This document shows positions 7,959 through 16,276 of a DNA stretch of 46,202 bases, piece by piece. Each line of letters opens with the position of its first letter. The stretch's first letter is position 1. Under the pieces are notes generated by a model. The model was not told where the DNA came from. It made no database searches and saw nothing but the letters and a program-made list of their open reading frames with translations. The DNA lies in the NCBI GenBank assembly GCA_024275795.1, contig JAJRYJ010000033.1, positions 1 through 46,202 on the forward strand. Reading direction: 5' to 3'. Made by a program: the position numbers and the translations under genes. This DNA is from Actinomycetes bacterium. Its GTDB lineage: Bacteria; Actinomycetota; Thermoleophilia; BMS3ABIN01.

Positions 7959-8439
7959 AGTCGCCGGGGCTGACGTTGTCGAGGAAGTCGCGGAACCGCT
8001 CGACCACCTCTTCCGGATCCTCGACCTCGTGGTCGAACTCGATGGCGTTGTCGGCTACCAGCTGTTCGGCGGCGAAGATGGGAGCATCCGTCCTTACGGC
8101 CAGCGCCAGGGCGTCGCTGGGGCGCGAGTCGATATCCACCTCTCCCTCGCCCATGCGCAGCGTCAGCAGGGCGTAAAAGGTGTTCTCACGCAGTTCGGTG
8201 ACCGTGACCTTCAGCACCTCCGCGTCCAGCCGGGAGAGTATGGAGGTCATCAGGTCGTGGGTCATCGGGCGCGGCAGCTCCGTGCCCTGCAGCTTCATCA
8301 GGATGGCCGCCGCCTCCTGGTGACCGATCGAGATTGGAAGAAACTTGTTGGCGTCAGCAGTCTTGAGCAGTATAATCGGCTGCTTGCCGATCACATCGAA
8401 GCTGATGCCGTATAAAACCATCTTCTGCAACGTACTCAC
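7939..8439 (-). CDS. Bifunctional nuclease family protein (DUF151)
   Basis: The 166-residue protein matches the DUF151/BFN family: LYGISFDVIGKQPIILLK, LPISIGHQEAAAIL, RPMTHDLMTSIL and the hallmark VDIDSRPSDALALAVRTDAPIF. Members have reported RNase and DNase activity; some are linked to chloroplast or stress functions, and the bacterial role is poorly known. The start is GTG 8439, or possibly ATG 8421. A perfect TATAAT sits 12 to 17 bases before the GTG, so a transcript starting near 8445 would be almost leaderless for the GTG, which makes ATG 8421 a real alternative. The 3' end overlaps the deacetylase gene by 20 bases. Confidence 0.88.
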   Translation of the reverse strand: MSTLQKMVLYGISFDVIGKQPIILLKTADANKFLPISIGHQEAAAILMKLQGTELPRPMTHDLMTSILSRLDAEVLKVTVTELRENTFYALLTLRMGEGEVDIDSRPSDALALAVRTDAPIFAAEQLVADNAIEFDHEVEDPEEVVERFRDFLDNVSPGDFNEQGH

Positions 8440-8451
8440 TCCCGTAACGCT

Positions 8452-8480
8452 ATTATAGAAGAGAGGCCCCGTCCTTGCCA
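8452..8480 (-). promoter_or_regulatory. Promoter of the nuclease gene
   Basis: A perfect -10 TATAAT on the minus strand (8452-8457) has a weak TGGCAA (8475-8480) 17 bases upstream. It lies directly in front of the DUF151 gene and implies a very short leader. Confidence 0.5.
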
Positions 8481-8482
8481 GC

Positions 8483-8512
8483 TTGTAAGCGGCCCCCCAG
8501 TTTGGCTAAACT
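8483..8512 (+). promoter_or_regulatory. Candidate tRNA-Ile promoter
   Basis: TTGTAA (8483-8488) and TAAACT (8507-8512) are 18 bases apart, about 38 bases before the tRNA. It overlaps the upstream part of the divergent nuclease promoter. Confidence 0.45.
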
Positions 8513-8550
8513 AACAAGCCGGGCCGCAACGACGCCGCGGCCGCCTGGAT

Positions 8551-8627
8551 GGGCGTATAGCTCAGTCGGTTAGAGCGCATCTCTGATAAGGATGAGGTCC
8601 CTGGTTCGAATCCAGGTACGCCCACCA
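8551..8627 (+). tRNA. tRNA-Ile (anticodon GAT)
   Basis: The cloverleaf is complete. The acceptor stem GGGCGTA pairs with TACGCCC, the D arm contains AGCTCAGTCGGTTAGAGC, the anticodon loop is CTGATAA with GAT, and the T arm is CCTGGTTCGAATCCAGG. The CCA end is encoded in the DNA. Only four bases separate it from the stop codon of the converging glycoside hydrolase gene, so no dedicated terminator fits between them. Confidence 0.97.
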
Positions 8628-8631
8628 TCTC

Positions 8632-9963
8632 TCACGCCGGGCCGCCGGCCGCCTCCAGGATCAGCGGCTTCTCACCAAGCGTTATACCCGATACCTCGGT
8701 AAACGACTCGTCACCGGCCACCGTCGTCACCAGCACGGTCCCGCGGGGTTCCGCAAGGCGCGTCCGCCCGCCCGCGGACCAGGCCACGTAGACAGGGGGG
8801 CGGCCGTCATCGAAGAGGAAGCGGTACTGGCCGGGTTCCACCTGCTCCACCGCACTGAAGCCCTCCAGCTTCGCAATCAGCGTCTGGTAGGCGTAGAAGG
8901 CCATCTTCCGGGTGCCTGCGGCGATGCCCTGCGCCTCCTCATCACCGAGGCCGTTATAGACGATGGCGTTATGGTCATAGTAGCCATCATCGACGCCGTG
9001 GTAGCGGTAGTTCTCGTATGGGCGGGCCCATGCCACCCGCTCAGCGCCGCCCCCGAGCAGGGTGACGAACCGGCGCACCAGCTCCACCGCCTGCTGTTCC
9101 TCGGTCTGCGCCGCGGAGGCCGGCAGGGTGCTGGGTGAACCGGTCGTGGTGGACGTCTCGGTGACCCAGAAGCGCGTGCCGCCATAGCCGTGCTCCTCCA
9201 TCAGGGAGCCGTATTTCCGCAGAAGCTCCAGCATCTCCCCGTCAGACCCGTATGTTCCGTAATAGTGCATGTCGAAGATGTCGAAGGGGTCCCCATCGCC
9301 CCTGAAGCCGGCGTCGATCGAGTCGAGCAAGTGCTGGTAGTAGCCGAAGGCCTCGTTGCGACCGCCATAACGGGCCGCCACGCCGGCAAGGGCGACGGAA
9401 CAGCCGGGGCAGCGCTCCCGCACCACCTGTTCCCCCGCGAGGAAGAGTCGCGCGTAGTCTTCCGGGTCCCACTTGATGTTGGGCTCGTTGCCGATCTGCC
9501 AGGTGCGGATCCAGGGATAGCGGGAGACGAGTTCCCCCAGTTCCTCCCGGAAGCGCGACAGGTCTTCGGGGGTCGAGTGGCTGACCGGCCGCGCCGTGCC
9601 CACTACATCGAAGCCCGCCTGCCGCAAAGACGCCAGCGACGCGGGCTCGTGGAAGTTCCAGCCGTCGAAGAGGAAGTCGATCCTGACCCAGCTGACACCA
9701 AGCTCGCCGATCATGTCAACGGAGTATTCCTCGTAATCCGCCAGCGTCTCCAGCCCCAGCGCCTCGATCATCGATGCTCCGGCGCTTGAGGGGACCTCGG
9801 CAAGCGAACCGGGGCTGTATACACCGAAGGGGGAGCGGTCTCCCCCCGGGTCGGCCACGGGTATGTCTTCCGCCTTCCAGGCGGGAAGCACGACAGCCGC
9901 AAGCGTCACGATGACGACGGCCGCAAGCAGTGTGAGCGCGATTTTCCTGTGGTGAACTTTCAT
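8632..9963 (-). CDS. Membrane-anchored or secreted glycoside hydrolase, TIM-barrel type
   Basis: The 443-residue product starts with KVHHRK and a hydrophobic stretch (about residues 8-27), a signal peptide or anchor without a lipobox, so it acts outside the membrane. The rest fits a (beta/alpha)8 hydrolase of the large GH-A superfamily. The acid/base Glu160 lies in WQIGNEPN and the likely nucleophile Glu269 in FWVTETST, with WVRIDF and DMHYYG on other strands. The arrangement resembles GH39 or GH5-like enzymes, but I cannot assign a family or substrate. It converges on tRNA-Ile. There are no other sugar-degradation genes nearby, so a role in remodelling its own envelope glycans is as likely as nutrition. 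Confidence 0.75.
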   Translation of the reverse strand: MKVHHRKIALTLLAAVVIVTLAAVVLPAWKAEDIPVADPGGDRSPFGVYSPGSLAEVPSSAGASMIEALGLETLADYEEYSVDMIGELGVSWVRIDFLFDGWNFHEPASLASLRQAGFDVVGTARPVSHSTPEDLSRFREELGELVSRYPWIRTWQIGNEPNIKWDPEDYARLFLAGEQVVRERCPGCSVALAGVAARYGGRNEAFGYYQHLLDSIDAGFRGDGDPFDIFDMHYYGTYGSDGEMLELLRKYGSLMEEHGYGGTRFWVTETSTTTGSPSTLPASAAQTEEQQAVELVRRFVTLLGGGAERVAWARPYENYRYHGVDDGYYDHNAIVYNGLGDEEAQGIAAGTRKMAFYAYQTLIAKLEGFSAVEQVEPGQYRFLFDDGRPPVYVAWSAGGRTRLAEPRGTVLVTTVAGDESFTEVSGITLGEKPLILEAAGGPA

Positions 9964-10090
9964 GTGTCTCCAGCGGCCCCCCTGGCTTTAGATACCCCCG
10001 CAGGGGACGGCTTAACCGCAGGCCGCGGCCGGCCGGGACGCTCCGCGCTCCCTAAAGGGCGCAGTATCCACTGCCGATGCAGATTAGGAC

Positions 10091-10110
10091 GGCGGCAGAA
10101 CGTTGCCGCC
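10091..10110. other. Small hairpin between divergent genes
   Basis: Arms GGCGGCA (10091-10097) and TGCCGCC (10104-10110) flank a six-base loop, about 65 bases before the HD-GYP gene. It may be part of a leader or an operator. The rest of the 212-base gap 9964-10175 holds nothing else that I can name. Confidence 0.25.
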
Positions 10111-10175
10111 CTGGTATTGTCAACCACGGGCACACAGGGCACTGACAGGCTCGCACGGGCGGGAAAGAGAAGGGC

Positions 10176-11735
10176 ATGAACGGGGCAGACTATTCTACCG
10201 CGAGCATCTCGGCAGGAAGCCTGGGCAGGCCGGGTGGCACCCGGCTCGCATGGCACACGTCCGTGATCACGATCATCGTCGTCCTGGGAACCCTGGGAAT
10301 CATCCAGATCCTCTTCGTCAGGTCCCACCTGGTGCAGGAGGTCTTCTATCTCGGCTATTTCATCCCCATCGCGATAGCCGCCATGCACCTCTCCTGGCGC
10401 AGCGCCGTCGAGGCCTCCGTGCTCTCGGCAATCGTCTACCTTGTCGCAACAACGCCCGTCTTTTTCGTCTCGCCCATGGAGACCTCCGAGGTCGTCACCG
10501 AGGCCATGGGCCACGTGCTGTTGTTCACGGCGGCGGGAATCGGCCTCAGCACCTACCGCTACAAGATCGACAGGGAGAAGGAAAAGGCGCTTTCGGCGGA
10601 GGAGGAAAGGGCGGAGAGGCTGGAGCTGATGCTCGACATATCGAACACCGTATCCTCCTCTCTCAGGATAGAAGAGGTCCTGCAGGTGCTGGCCGTCAGG
10701 ATAGCCGAGGCGACCAGCGCCAGTTTCTGCCGCATCTCCCTGCTTGATGACAGCGGCGAGAACCTGCGCATCGTCGCGGCCTACCCCGTGAGAGAGATGG
10801 ACTGGGAACCCTCCATCGGCAGGAACCTCCCCCTTTCGGAGCTGCCGGACCACAAGCGCGCGATCGAGACCAGGGAGGCGGTGATCGTCGGCGGCAGGCG
10901 CCAGGTCTCCGAGAAGAACCTCACAGACCCGGAGCGCGTGATGATGGCGAAGGTGGTCTCGCTGCTGCTCTATCCGCTGGTGGTGGGCGGGGAAGCGGTG
11001 GGTGTGGTCTGTATCGGCGAGCAGCGCAGCTGGGATCGCAGCCCACTCAGCAGCGAGAAGGCGGCCATCTGCCAGACCATCGTCAACCAGGGGGCGAAGG
11101 CCGTTGCCCACGCCCTCACCCACGAGGCGCTGGAGGAGGCCTTCCTCGGGACCGTTCGTTCGCTGGCCGAGGCCATCGACGCCAAGGACCCGTCAACCCA
11201 CGGCCACTCGGACTGGGTCTCCAAGTATGCCGTGATGATCGGCAGACAGCTGGAGCTCGAAGAGCGGGAAGTGGAGATGCTGAAGTTCTCCGGCTACCTG
11301 CACGACGTGGGCAAAATCGGCATCTCCGACGGCATCCTGGGCAAACCGAGCCAGCTTTCGGCGGAGCAGTGGAAGCTGATGAAGAAGCACGCGACCCTGG
11401 GGGGCAAGATCCTCGAGCCGGTGAAGATCGCGCCCCAGATCAAGGCGGCTGTGCGGCACCATCACGAGCGCTTCGACGGCAAGGGCTACCCCCACGAGCT
11501 TTCCGGAGAGGCGATTCCCCTCGGCGCGAGGATCCTTGCTGTTGCCGATGCCTACGAGGCGATGACCGCCGACAGGCCCTACCGCAAGACCCTCTCGGAC
11601 GAGCAGGCCGTGGCAGAGCTCAGGCGCTGTTCCGGCACCCAGTTCGACCCGATGGTGGTGGACGCCTTCCTGGGCGCCATGGGGCGCATAACGAAGCGGA
11701 CTGACGAGACCAGGCTGGAGTCCGTCGCCGGGTAG
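10176..11735 (+). CDS. Membrane GAF/HD-GYP protein, predicted c-di-GMP phosphodiesterase
   Basis: The 519-residue protein has four predicted membrane helices (about 28-47, 53-71, 76-98 and 107-127), a charged helical linker (128-150), a GAF domain (about 160-312) and an HD-GYP domain (about 322-505). All key parts of HD-GYP are present: HDVGKIGI with His376-Asp377, HHHERFDGKGYP (428-439), and ADAYEAMTADRPYR. HD-GYP enzymes hydrolyse cyclic di-GMP and some other cyclic dinucleotides. The membrane part and GAF suggest control by a membrane or small-molecule signal. The start ATG 10176 follows AGAAGGGC. It is transcribed alone and converges with the glycosyltransferase gene, 11735 to 11736, with no gap. 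Confidence 0.9.
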   Translation: MNGADYSTASISAGSLGRPGGTRLAWHTSVITIIVVLGTLGIIQILFVRSHLVQEVFYLGYFIPIAIAAMHLSWRSAVEASVLSAIVYLVATTPVFFVSPMETSEVVTEAMGHVLLFTAAGIGLSTYRYKIDREKEKALSAEEERAERLELMLDISNTVSSSLRIEEVLQVLAVRIAEATSASFCRISLLDDSGENLRIVAAYPVREMDWEPSIGRNLPLSELPDHKRAIETREAVIVGGRRQVSEKNLTDPERVMMAKVVSLLLYPLVVGGEAVGVVCIGEQRSWDRSPLSSEKAAICQTIVNQGAKAVAHALTHEALEEAFLGTVRSLAEAIDAKDPSTHGHSDWVSKYAVMIGRQLELEEREVEMLKFSGYLHDVGKIGISDGILGKPSQLSAEQWKLMKKHATLGGKILEPVKIAPQIKAAVRHHHERFDGKGYPHELSGEAIPLGARILAVADAYEAMTADRPYRKTLSDEQAVAELRRCSGTQFDPMVVDAFLGAMGRITKRTDETRLESVAG

Positions 11736-13658
11736 TCAGCTCTTTGAGCTGATGGAGGAACGCCCGTTCTTCAGCAGCTTGAGAGAGTGCAGGTAGAGGG
11801 GGCTCTTGTCGCTGCGGATGATGTCGGCCCGGCGCAGGCTCGCGAGCAGCTCGCCGGGGCTGTTGAACCTCCCCAGGGAGATCATCGCAGTACCCACCCC
11901 TTCCACCACGTGGCAGTCACTGCCGGCGCCGCCGGGGATATCGTACTTGCGCGCCAGCCGCCGCGCCTTCTCGTTGAACGACGTAAAGGTGATGCGCGGG
12001 TTGTAGACCTCGATGATGTCGATATCGGCGGCGTTTCGCGCCAGGGTCTCATAGGACGGCGTCAGGTGCAGCGGATCGAAGGGATGGGGTACGTAGACAA
12101 GACCGCCCTGCTGCCTGATGCGGGCGATGGTCTCCTCCGGAGACAGCCCCCTGGGGATCTCCTCCTCGAGATAGAGGCCGATGATCTCGCCCTCCGTCGT
12201 CTTGATCTCCTCGCCGATGATCACCTGGATGCCCGCCGGCGCCGCCGCCGCGGTTGCGAGCGCTCCCTCGATGGTGTTGTGGTCGGTGACAGCCAGGGCT
12301 TCGATGCCCGATTCCGCGCAGGCCCTGAGCAGTTCCCCGGGCGTGATCTCGCAATCACTGGAGTAGCTGGTGTGGGTGTGCAGATCCGCCAGAATGGTGT
12401 CGCGGCCCCCCAGGTCTTCGATGGCTTTATGGGAGGGCCGCCGCCGGCGCCGCCTTCCATGGGCCTGACGGTAGACCTCAAGCGTACGCCCGGCAACCAG
12501 GCCCCAGGAGTGCGACGCCGCCGCAGCCGCCGCCTCCCGGCAGAGCGCAAGGCGCAAGTCGCTGTTGGACAGCAGGTCCATCAGGGCGGCGGCCAGGTTG
12601 TAGGAATAGGGATGGTCCAGCAGCAGGCCGTCTGTGACCTCGCGCACCAGCTCCCTGATGCCTCCCTGTCCGGGAATGATGACGGCGGCGCCGGCGGCCA
12701 TGGCCTCGAGGACTGCTGTTGAGAGGCCGGGCGCGGCGTAGGGGGCCATCAGCACGTCCGCGCGGGCGTAGCCCGCCGCCAGCTCCCGCCCGCCGATGAA
12801 ACCGGTGAAACGCACCCGCTGGCGCAGGCGCCGGGGGACACTCATGCGGCTGCTGCGGAGCAGCAGGTCGCCGCCGACGATGGCCAGCTCGAAGGGGGGC
12901 GTGTCGTCGGGCAGCAGCCGCAGGAAACGGAAGAGCAGCGCCAGCGCCTTGCGCGGCTCGCCCCAGGCGGCGTAGAGGATCAGCGGCGGTTTCCGGCGTT
13001 CCTTTTCCTCGGCGGATGGTTTGTAGCGGTTTGTGTTCACGCCACTGTGTACGACCGCATATTCCCCCGGGAAGTGGCCGGATACTATTCTGCGAGTGTT
13101 ATGTGAGGTACAGATGCGCTCGTCCAGCCGGGCGAAGATCCGCTCCACGACGGGGCGCAGCAGCTGGAAGCTGAGGAAGCGCTCGCCGGAGGTGTGGAAG
13201 GTGGCCACCGTGGGGCAGCGCGCCAGCCGCAGGGCCGTGAAGGAGAGGCTCGGAGGATAGGGTTCGTGCAGGTGCAGGACATCGAAAGCCTCGCCCGCGA
13301 GCAGCTCGTTGAGCCTGTCGGTCACGTCCAGAGGCAGGGCCAGGTTGGCCAGGGACTCGCTGTAAGGAACGCGGAAGGTGCCCGGTATCCGCAGCAGGCG
13401 GCACGGCTCCTCCTCGTCGGGCGGAGGCAGCGTCAGCGCGCTGGAGTGTGTGCGGGACGCCTTCCTGTTGAGACGTTTCCGCTTCCGTTCGAGCCTGGCG
13501 CCGTCACGCTCCTCGGCGGGGACGACGATGGAGACATCATGCCCCTCCTCCACCAGGGAGAGGGCCAGGCCCCGGACATGCCGATTGACACCCCAGCGCG
13601 AGGTGCGCGCGTAGGGGCTGATCAGGCCTATCTTGAGCTGTCCGGTTTCCCTGTTCAC
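11736..13658 (-). CDS. PimA-like glycosyltransferase (GT4) fused to a PHP phosphoesterase
   Basis: The 640-residue product joins two enzymes. Residues 8-405 are a GT-B glycosyltransferase of family 4: GLISPYARTSRWGVNRHV, VLHLHEPYPPSLS, VATFHTSG, VVHSGVNTNRYKPS and VLEAMAAGAAVIIPG. Several of these recall PimA, which puts mannose on phosphatidylinositol. The first Glu of the usual EX7E pair is replaced (Pro310; Glu318 kept). After an Arg-rich linker (402-407), residues 423-590 are a PHP metal-dependent phosphoesterase: ADLHTHTSYSSD, AVTDHNTIEGA, GEEIKT, PHPFDPLH and GSDCH, so the metal ligands look complete. The start is GTG 13658. It is the last gene of a minus-strand run with inositol-phosphate synthase and the phosphatidylinositol-phosphate synthase. 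A role in inositol lipid glycosylation, with PHP as a phosphatase, is inference. Confidence 0.85.
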   Translation of the reverse strand: MNRETGQLKIGLISPYARTSRWGVNRHVRGLALSLVEEGHDVSIVVPAEERDGARLERKRKRLNRKASRTHSSALTLPPPDEEEPCRLLRIPGTFRVPYSESLANLALPLDVTDRLNELLAGEAFDVLHLHEPYPPSLSFTALRLARCPTVATFHTSGERFLSFQLLRPVVERIFARLDERICTSHNTRRIVSGHFPGEYAVVHSGVNTNRYKPSAEEKERRKPPLILYAAWGEPRKALALLFRFLRLLPDDTPPFELAIVGGDLLLRSSRMSVPRRLRQRVRFTGFIGGRELAAGYARADVLMAPYAAPGLSTAVLEAMAAGAAVIIPGQGGIRELVREVTDGLLLDHPYSYNLAAALMDLLSNSDLRLALCREAAAAAASHSWGLVAGRTLEVYRQAHGRRRRRRPSHKAIEDLGGRDTILADLHTHTSYSSDCEITPGELLRACAESGIEALAVTDHNTIEGALATAAAAPAGIQVIIGEEIKTTEGEIIGLYLEEEIPRGLSPEETIARIRQQGGLVYVPHPFDPLHLTPSYETLARNAADIDIIEVYNPRITFTSFNEKARRLARKYDIPGGAGSDCHVVEGVGTAMISLGRFNSPGELLASLRRADIIRSDKSPLYLHSLKLLKNGRSSISSKS

Positions 13659-13730
13659 GCTATGAGGTTACTGGAAAGCGGAGATATGGGCAACAGACAG
13701 GAAAGGGGGCTGCGGCCGGCCGGGGGAACA

Positions 13731-13762
13731 GGCGCGGGCGCCGCCGGAGGCGGCGCCCGCGC
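13731..13762. terminator. Strong hairpin after the small membrane protein gene
   Basis: Perfect 14-base arms, GCGCGGGCGCCGCC (13732-13745) and its complement (13749-13762), enclose GGA. No T run follows on either strand. It lies between the 160-residue membrane protein gene and the glycosyltransferase gene and may reduce read-through between them. Confidence 0.4.
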
Positions 13763-13820
13763 GCCAGATGCTCAGTTCTGACGGGCTTTCATGTTTTCAA
13801 AGCTGCCGGGCCCGCGCAGT

Positions 13821-14303
13821 CTATTTCTTGTCAGGCACGAAGAGCTGTATCGCTCCCAGCAGAGCGACGATGGCGCCGGCGATGATGAAGTACCAGGGCA
13901 TGTTCTTCATGGGCAGTTCATTGGCCTTCTGGAAGTTCTCCACATTGTTGTCCATCACCGTGATCACCGTGTTGAAGTCCTGGCCCATGGTGTCCATCTG
14001 CTGGATGCCCGTCGCCAGCTGCGGGAACTGCTCGCCGATCATCTGGTTGAGCTGGTCTTCGCTCATGCCCATTGCCTGGGCGAAGGCGGGCAGCATGGCG
14101 TTCATGTCCTCCTGCATACCGGCGAATGTCTCCATGTGGCCCTGGAAGGTGTCGACGTTCTCCCGTGTCAGGACCGGCTCGAAGTCCGACATCATGTGCG
14201 CTCCCGCCGTGGCGCGGTCGAACATCTGGTAACCGAAGGGCAGGATGATCAATAACACCCCGATGATGATGATCAGGATCGACAGGATCTTGCTGGTGCT
14301 CAT
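13821..14303 (-). CDS. Small membrane protein of unknown function, two helices
   Basis: The 160-residue protein has an N-terminal membrane helix (about 6-24, ILSILIIIIGVLLIILPFGY) and a C-terminal one (about 137-155). Between them lies a Met- and Gln-rich, mostly acidic helical region of about 110 residues that could form a coiled coil, probably outside the cell. I do not recognise the family. ATG 14303 follows AAGGAGG 6 bases upstream. A perfect AT-rich palindrome lies just upstream (14326-14349). It is placed between inositol-3-phosphate synthase and the PimA-like/PHP gene, but shared function is only a guess from position. Confidence 0.7.
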   Translation of the reverse strand: MSTSKILSILIIIIGVLLIILPFGYQMFDRATAGAHMMSDFEPVLTRENVDTFQGHMETFAGMQEDMNAMLPAFAQAMGMSEDQLNQMIGEQFPQLATGIQQMDTMGQDFNTVITVMDNNVENFQKANELPMKNMPWYFIIAGAIVALLGAIQLFVPDKK

Positions 14304-14325
14304 GGCAGCCTCCTTGTTCCTTATA

Positions 14326-14349
14326 TTCTAATAAGCTGATTTATTAGAA
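14326..14349. promoter_or_regulatory. Perfect AT-rich palindrome, candidate operator
   Basis: Arms TTCTAATAA (14326-14334) and TTATTAGAA (14341-14349) match perfectly around a six-base spacer. It is nearly free of G and C in a GC-rich genome and sits about 15 bases upstream of the ribosome-binding site of the small membrane protein gene. This fits a dimeric repressor site, or a stem in the leader RNA. No regulator gene is adjacent. The rest of 14350-14472 shows only GC-rich short hairpins. Confidence 0.5.
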
Positions 14350-14472
14350 GTTACCCGTTGTTTCGGCATGGAAACACCATTTCCTCTACCAAACGGGAGG
14401 CTGCAGCCGCGGCTCCCGCCGCAGGCGCTCCGCGGGCGGCTACCTGGGAAAGAGCGGGGGTACGCGGGCGGC

Positions 14473-15555
14473 TTACCCGGCGCCGCCCCCGGCGATGAAC
14501 TCCTCGGTCATGTTGCGGCAGACGTCGTCCGGGTGCTGCACCGGCGGCGATTTCATGAAGTACGACGAGGGCCCCTCGAGGGTGCCGGAGATGCCCCGGT
14601 CCAGGGCCAGCTTGGCGCAGCGCACGGCGTCGATGACGATGCCGGCGGAGTTGGGCGAATCCACCACCTCGAGCTTGAGCTCGATGTTGAGCGGCACGTC
14701 GCCGAAGGAGCGTCCCTCCAGGCGGATGTAGGCCCATTTGCGGTCCTCCAGCCAGGCTACGTGGTCGCTGGGGCCGATGTGTACGTTGTCGGCGCCGATG
14801 TCGTAGTCCAGCAGCGAGGTCACGGCGTTGGTCTTGGAGATCTTCTTGCTCTCCAGGCGGCCGCGCTCGAGCATGTTCATGAAGTCGGAGTTGCCGCCCA
14901 CGTTCAGCTGGCTGGTGCGCTCCATCTTGACGCCGCGGTCCAGCATCAGGCTGGCGAGGGTGCGGTGGACGATGGTGGCGCCCACCTGGGACTTGATGTC
15001 GTCGCCGATGATGGGAAGCTTCTTCTCGCGGAAGCGCTCCTGCCAGTAGTCCTCGCGGCCGATGAAGACCGGGATGCAGTTGACCATGGCGCAGCCGGCG
15101 GCGAGTATCTGCTCCGTGTACCACTTGGTGGCCTCCTCGCTGCCCACGGGCAGGTAGTTGACCACCACGTCGGTCTCCGTCTGCTTGAGGATGCCGACGA
15201 TGTCGTCCGTGGGGCCGGGCGCCTTCTTGATGATGGGCTCCATGTATTTGCCGATGCCGTCGTGGGTCATGCCCCGGGCGACCTTGACGTTGGCCCTGGG
15301 CACGTCGGCGAACTTCACCGTGTTGTTGGGCGGCGCGAAGATGGCCTCCGAGAGGTCCTTGCCCACCTTGTTGCGGTCGATGTCGATGGCGGCGACGAAC
15401 TTGATATCGCGGATATGGTAGCCGCCGAGGTTGACGTGCATCAGGCCGGGCACCGTATCGGAGGCCTTGGCCTTCTTGTAGTACTGGACTCCCTGGACCA
15501 GGGATGAGGCGCAGTTCCCTACGCCGATGATGGCTACTTTGACTGCTTTGCTCAA
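14473..15555 (-). CDS. ino1: Inositol-3-phosphate synthase
   Basis: This enzyme turns glucose 6-phosphate into myo-inositol 3-phosphate with NAD. The 360-residue product has the NAD-binding [16 protein letters not shown] near the N-terminus and the family motifs [23 protein letters not shown]-like [24 protein letters not shown] and LNVGGNSDF. It is the compact actinobacterial and archaeal type. I place the start at TTG 15555, because GGAGG lies 9 bases upstream and its TTGA overlaps the stop of the preceding gene by four bases. Coding can be read further upstream only as low-complexity sequence antisense-like to that gene. The neighbour makes phosphatidylinositol phosphate from this product. 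Confidence 0.95.
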   Translation of the reverse strand: MSKAVKVAIIGVGNCASSLVQGVQYYKKAKASDTVPGLMHVNLGGYHIRDIKFVAAIDIDRNKVGKDLSEAIFAPPNNTVKFADVPRANVKVARGMTHDGIGKYMEPIIKKAPGPTDDIVGILKQTETDVVVNYLPVGSEEATKWYTEQILAAGCAMVNCIPVFIGREDYWQERFREKKLPIIGDDIKSQVGATIVHRTLASLMLDRGVKMERTSQLNVGGNSDFMNMLERGRLESKKISKTNAVTSLLDYDIGADNVHIGPSDHVAWLEDRKWAYIRLEGRSFGDVPLNIELKLEVVDSPNSAGIVIDAVRCAKLALDRGISGTLEGPSSYFMKSPPVQHPDDVCRNMTEEFIAGGGAG

Positions 15556-16184
15556 GGCTTCGAACCTCCGGATTGATTGGCTGTCTTCAGGAACTGGCGC
15601 CGCACGTGCAGCACCCGCTGCACCACGGTCACGGCCGTCAGCACAGCTAGAATATATATCACAACCTCCAGAACGCCGAAACCCTGCAGCAGCAGGCCGA
15701 TGCCCAGCAGCACCAGGCGCTCCACCCGCGTCATCAGGCCCACCTTGCACTCCAGCCCCAGGGCCTCGGCCCGGGCGCGCGTGTAGCTGACGAGGAAGGA
15801 GCCGATCATGGTGGCGAAAGCCGCCCCCACGACCCAGAGGTTGCCGGCGTCGGCGTAATAGAGGGCGATGGCAGTGAGGATGATCCCCTCACCCAGCCGG
15901 TCGAAGGTGGAGTCGATGAAGGCACCCAGCGGCGTCACCTTCTCCGAGAGCCGGGCCAGCGCCCCGTCCAGCATGTCCATGAGACCGCCGACGGTGAAGA
16001 CGATGGCAGCGACGATGAAATATCCGTACCAGATGAGGACCCCAGCCACCAGCGCCAGCAGCAGTCCCAGGACCGTCAGCTGGTTGGGGGTGACGCCGGA
16101 CTGCTCGATGGCCGCAGTCAGGGGATTGAACAGCGCCCGCGCGCGGGAGCTGTAGTTTTTCCTCACCTTTTCGATTCTGGGCAT
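15552..16184 (-). CDS. CDP-alcohol phosphatidyltransferase, likely phosphatidylinositol-phosphate synthase
   Basis: The 210-residue integral membrane protein has six likely helices and the complete family motif D-x2-DG-x2-AR-x8-G-x3-D-x3-D, seen as [10 protein letters not shown] then GAFIDSTFD (about residues 68-93). In Actinomycetota the homologous enzyme joins CDP-diacylglycerol with inositol phosphate to give phosphatidylinositol phosphate. The four-base overlap with inositol-3-phosphate synthase strongly favours that substrate over glycerol phosphate. ATG 16184 follows AGGAGG by 9 bases. A -10-like TAGAAT lies upstream at 16230-16235. A phosphatase is needed to reach phosphatidylinositol; the PHP domain two genes downstream is a candidate. 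Confidence 0.88.
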   Translation of the reverse strand: MPRIEKVRKNYSSRARALFNPLTAAIEQSGVTPNQLTVLGLLLALVAGVLIWYGYFIVAAIVFTVGGLMDMLDGALARLSEKVTPLGAFIDSTFDRLGEGIILTAIALYYADAGNLWVVGAAFATMIGSFLVSYTRARAEALGLECKVGLMTRVERLVLLGIGLLLQGFGVLEVVIYILAVLTAVTVVQRVLHVRRQFLKTANQSGGSKP

Positions 16185-16229
16185 CTGTGGCGCCCTCCTA
16201 ACCGGCGGCGGGGCGGCCGCCTGGGGTGG

Positions 16230-16235
16230 ATTCTA
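16230..16235 (-). promoter_or_regulatory. Weak candidate promoter of the inositol-lipid genes
   Basis: A minus-strand TAGAAT lies 46 bases before the phosphatidyltransferase start. No convincing -35 is seen at the right distance. It falls in the 92-base gap after the PASTA kinase gene, so the inositol genes could also be read from upstream. Confidence 0.25.
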
Positions 16236-16276
16236 GCAAAAACGCGGCGGGGGCGGCCATAATGCGGCCGCGGGTG

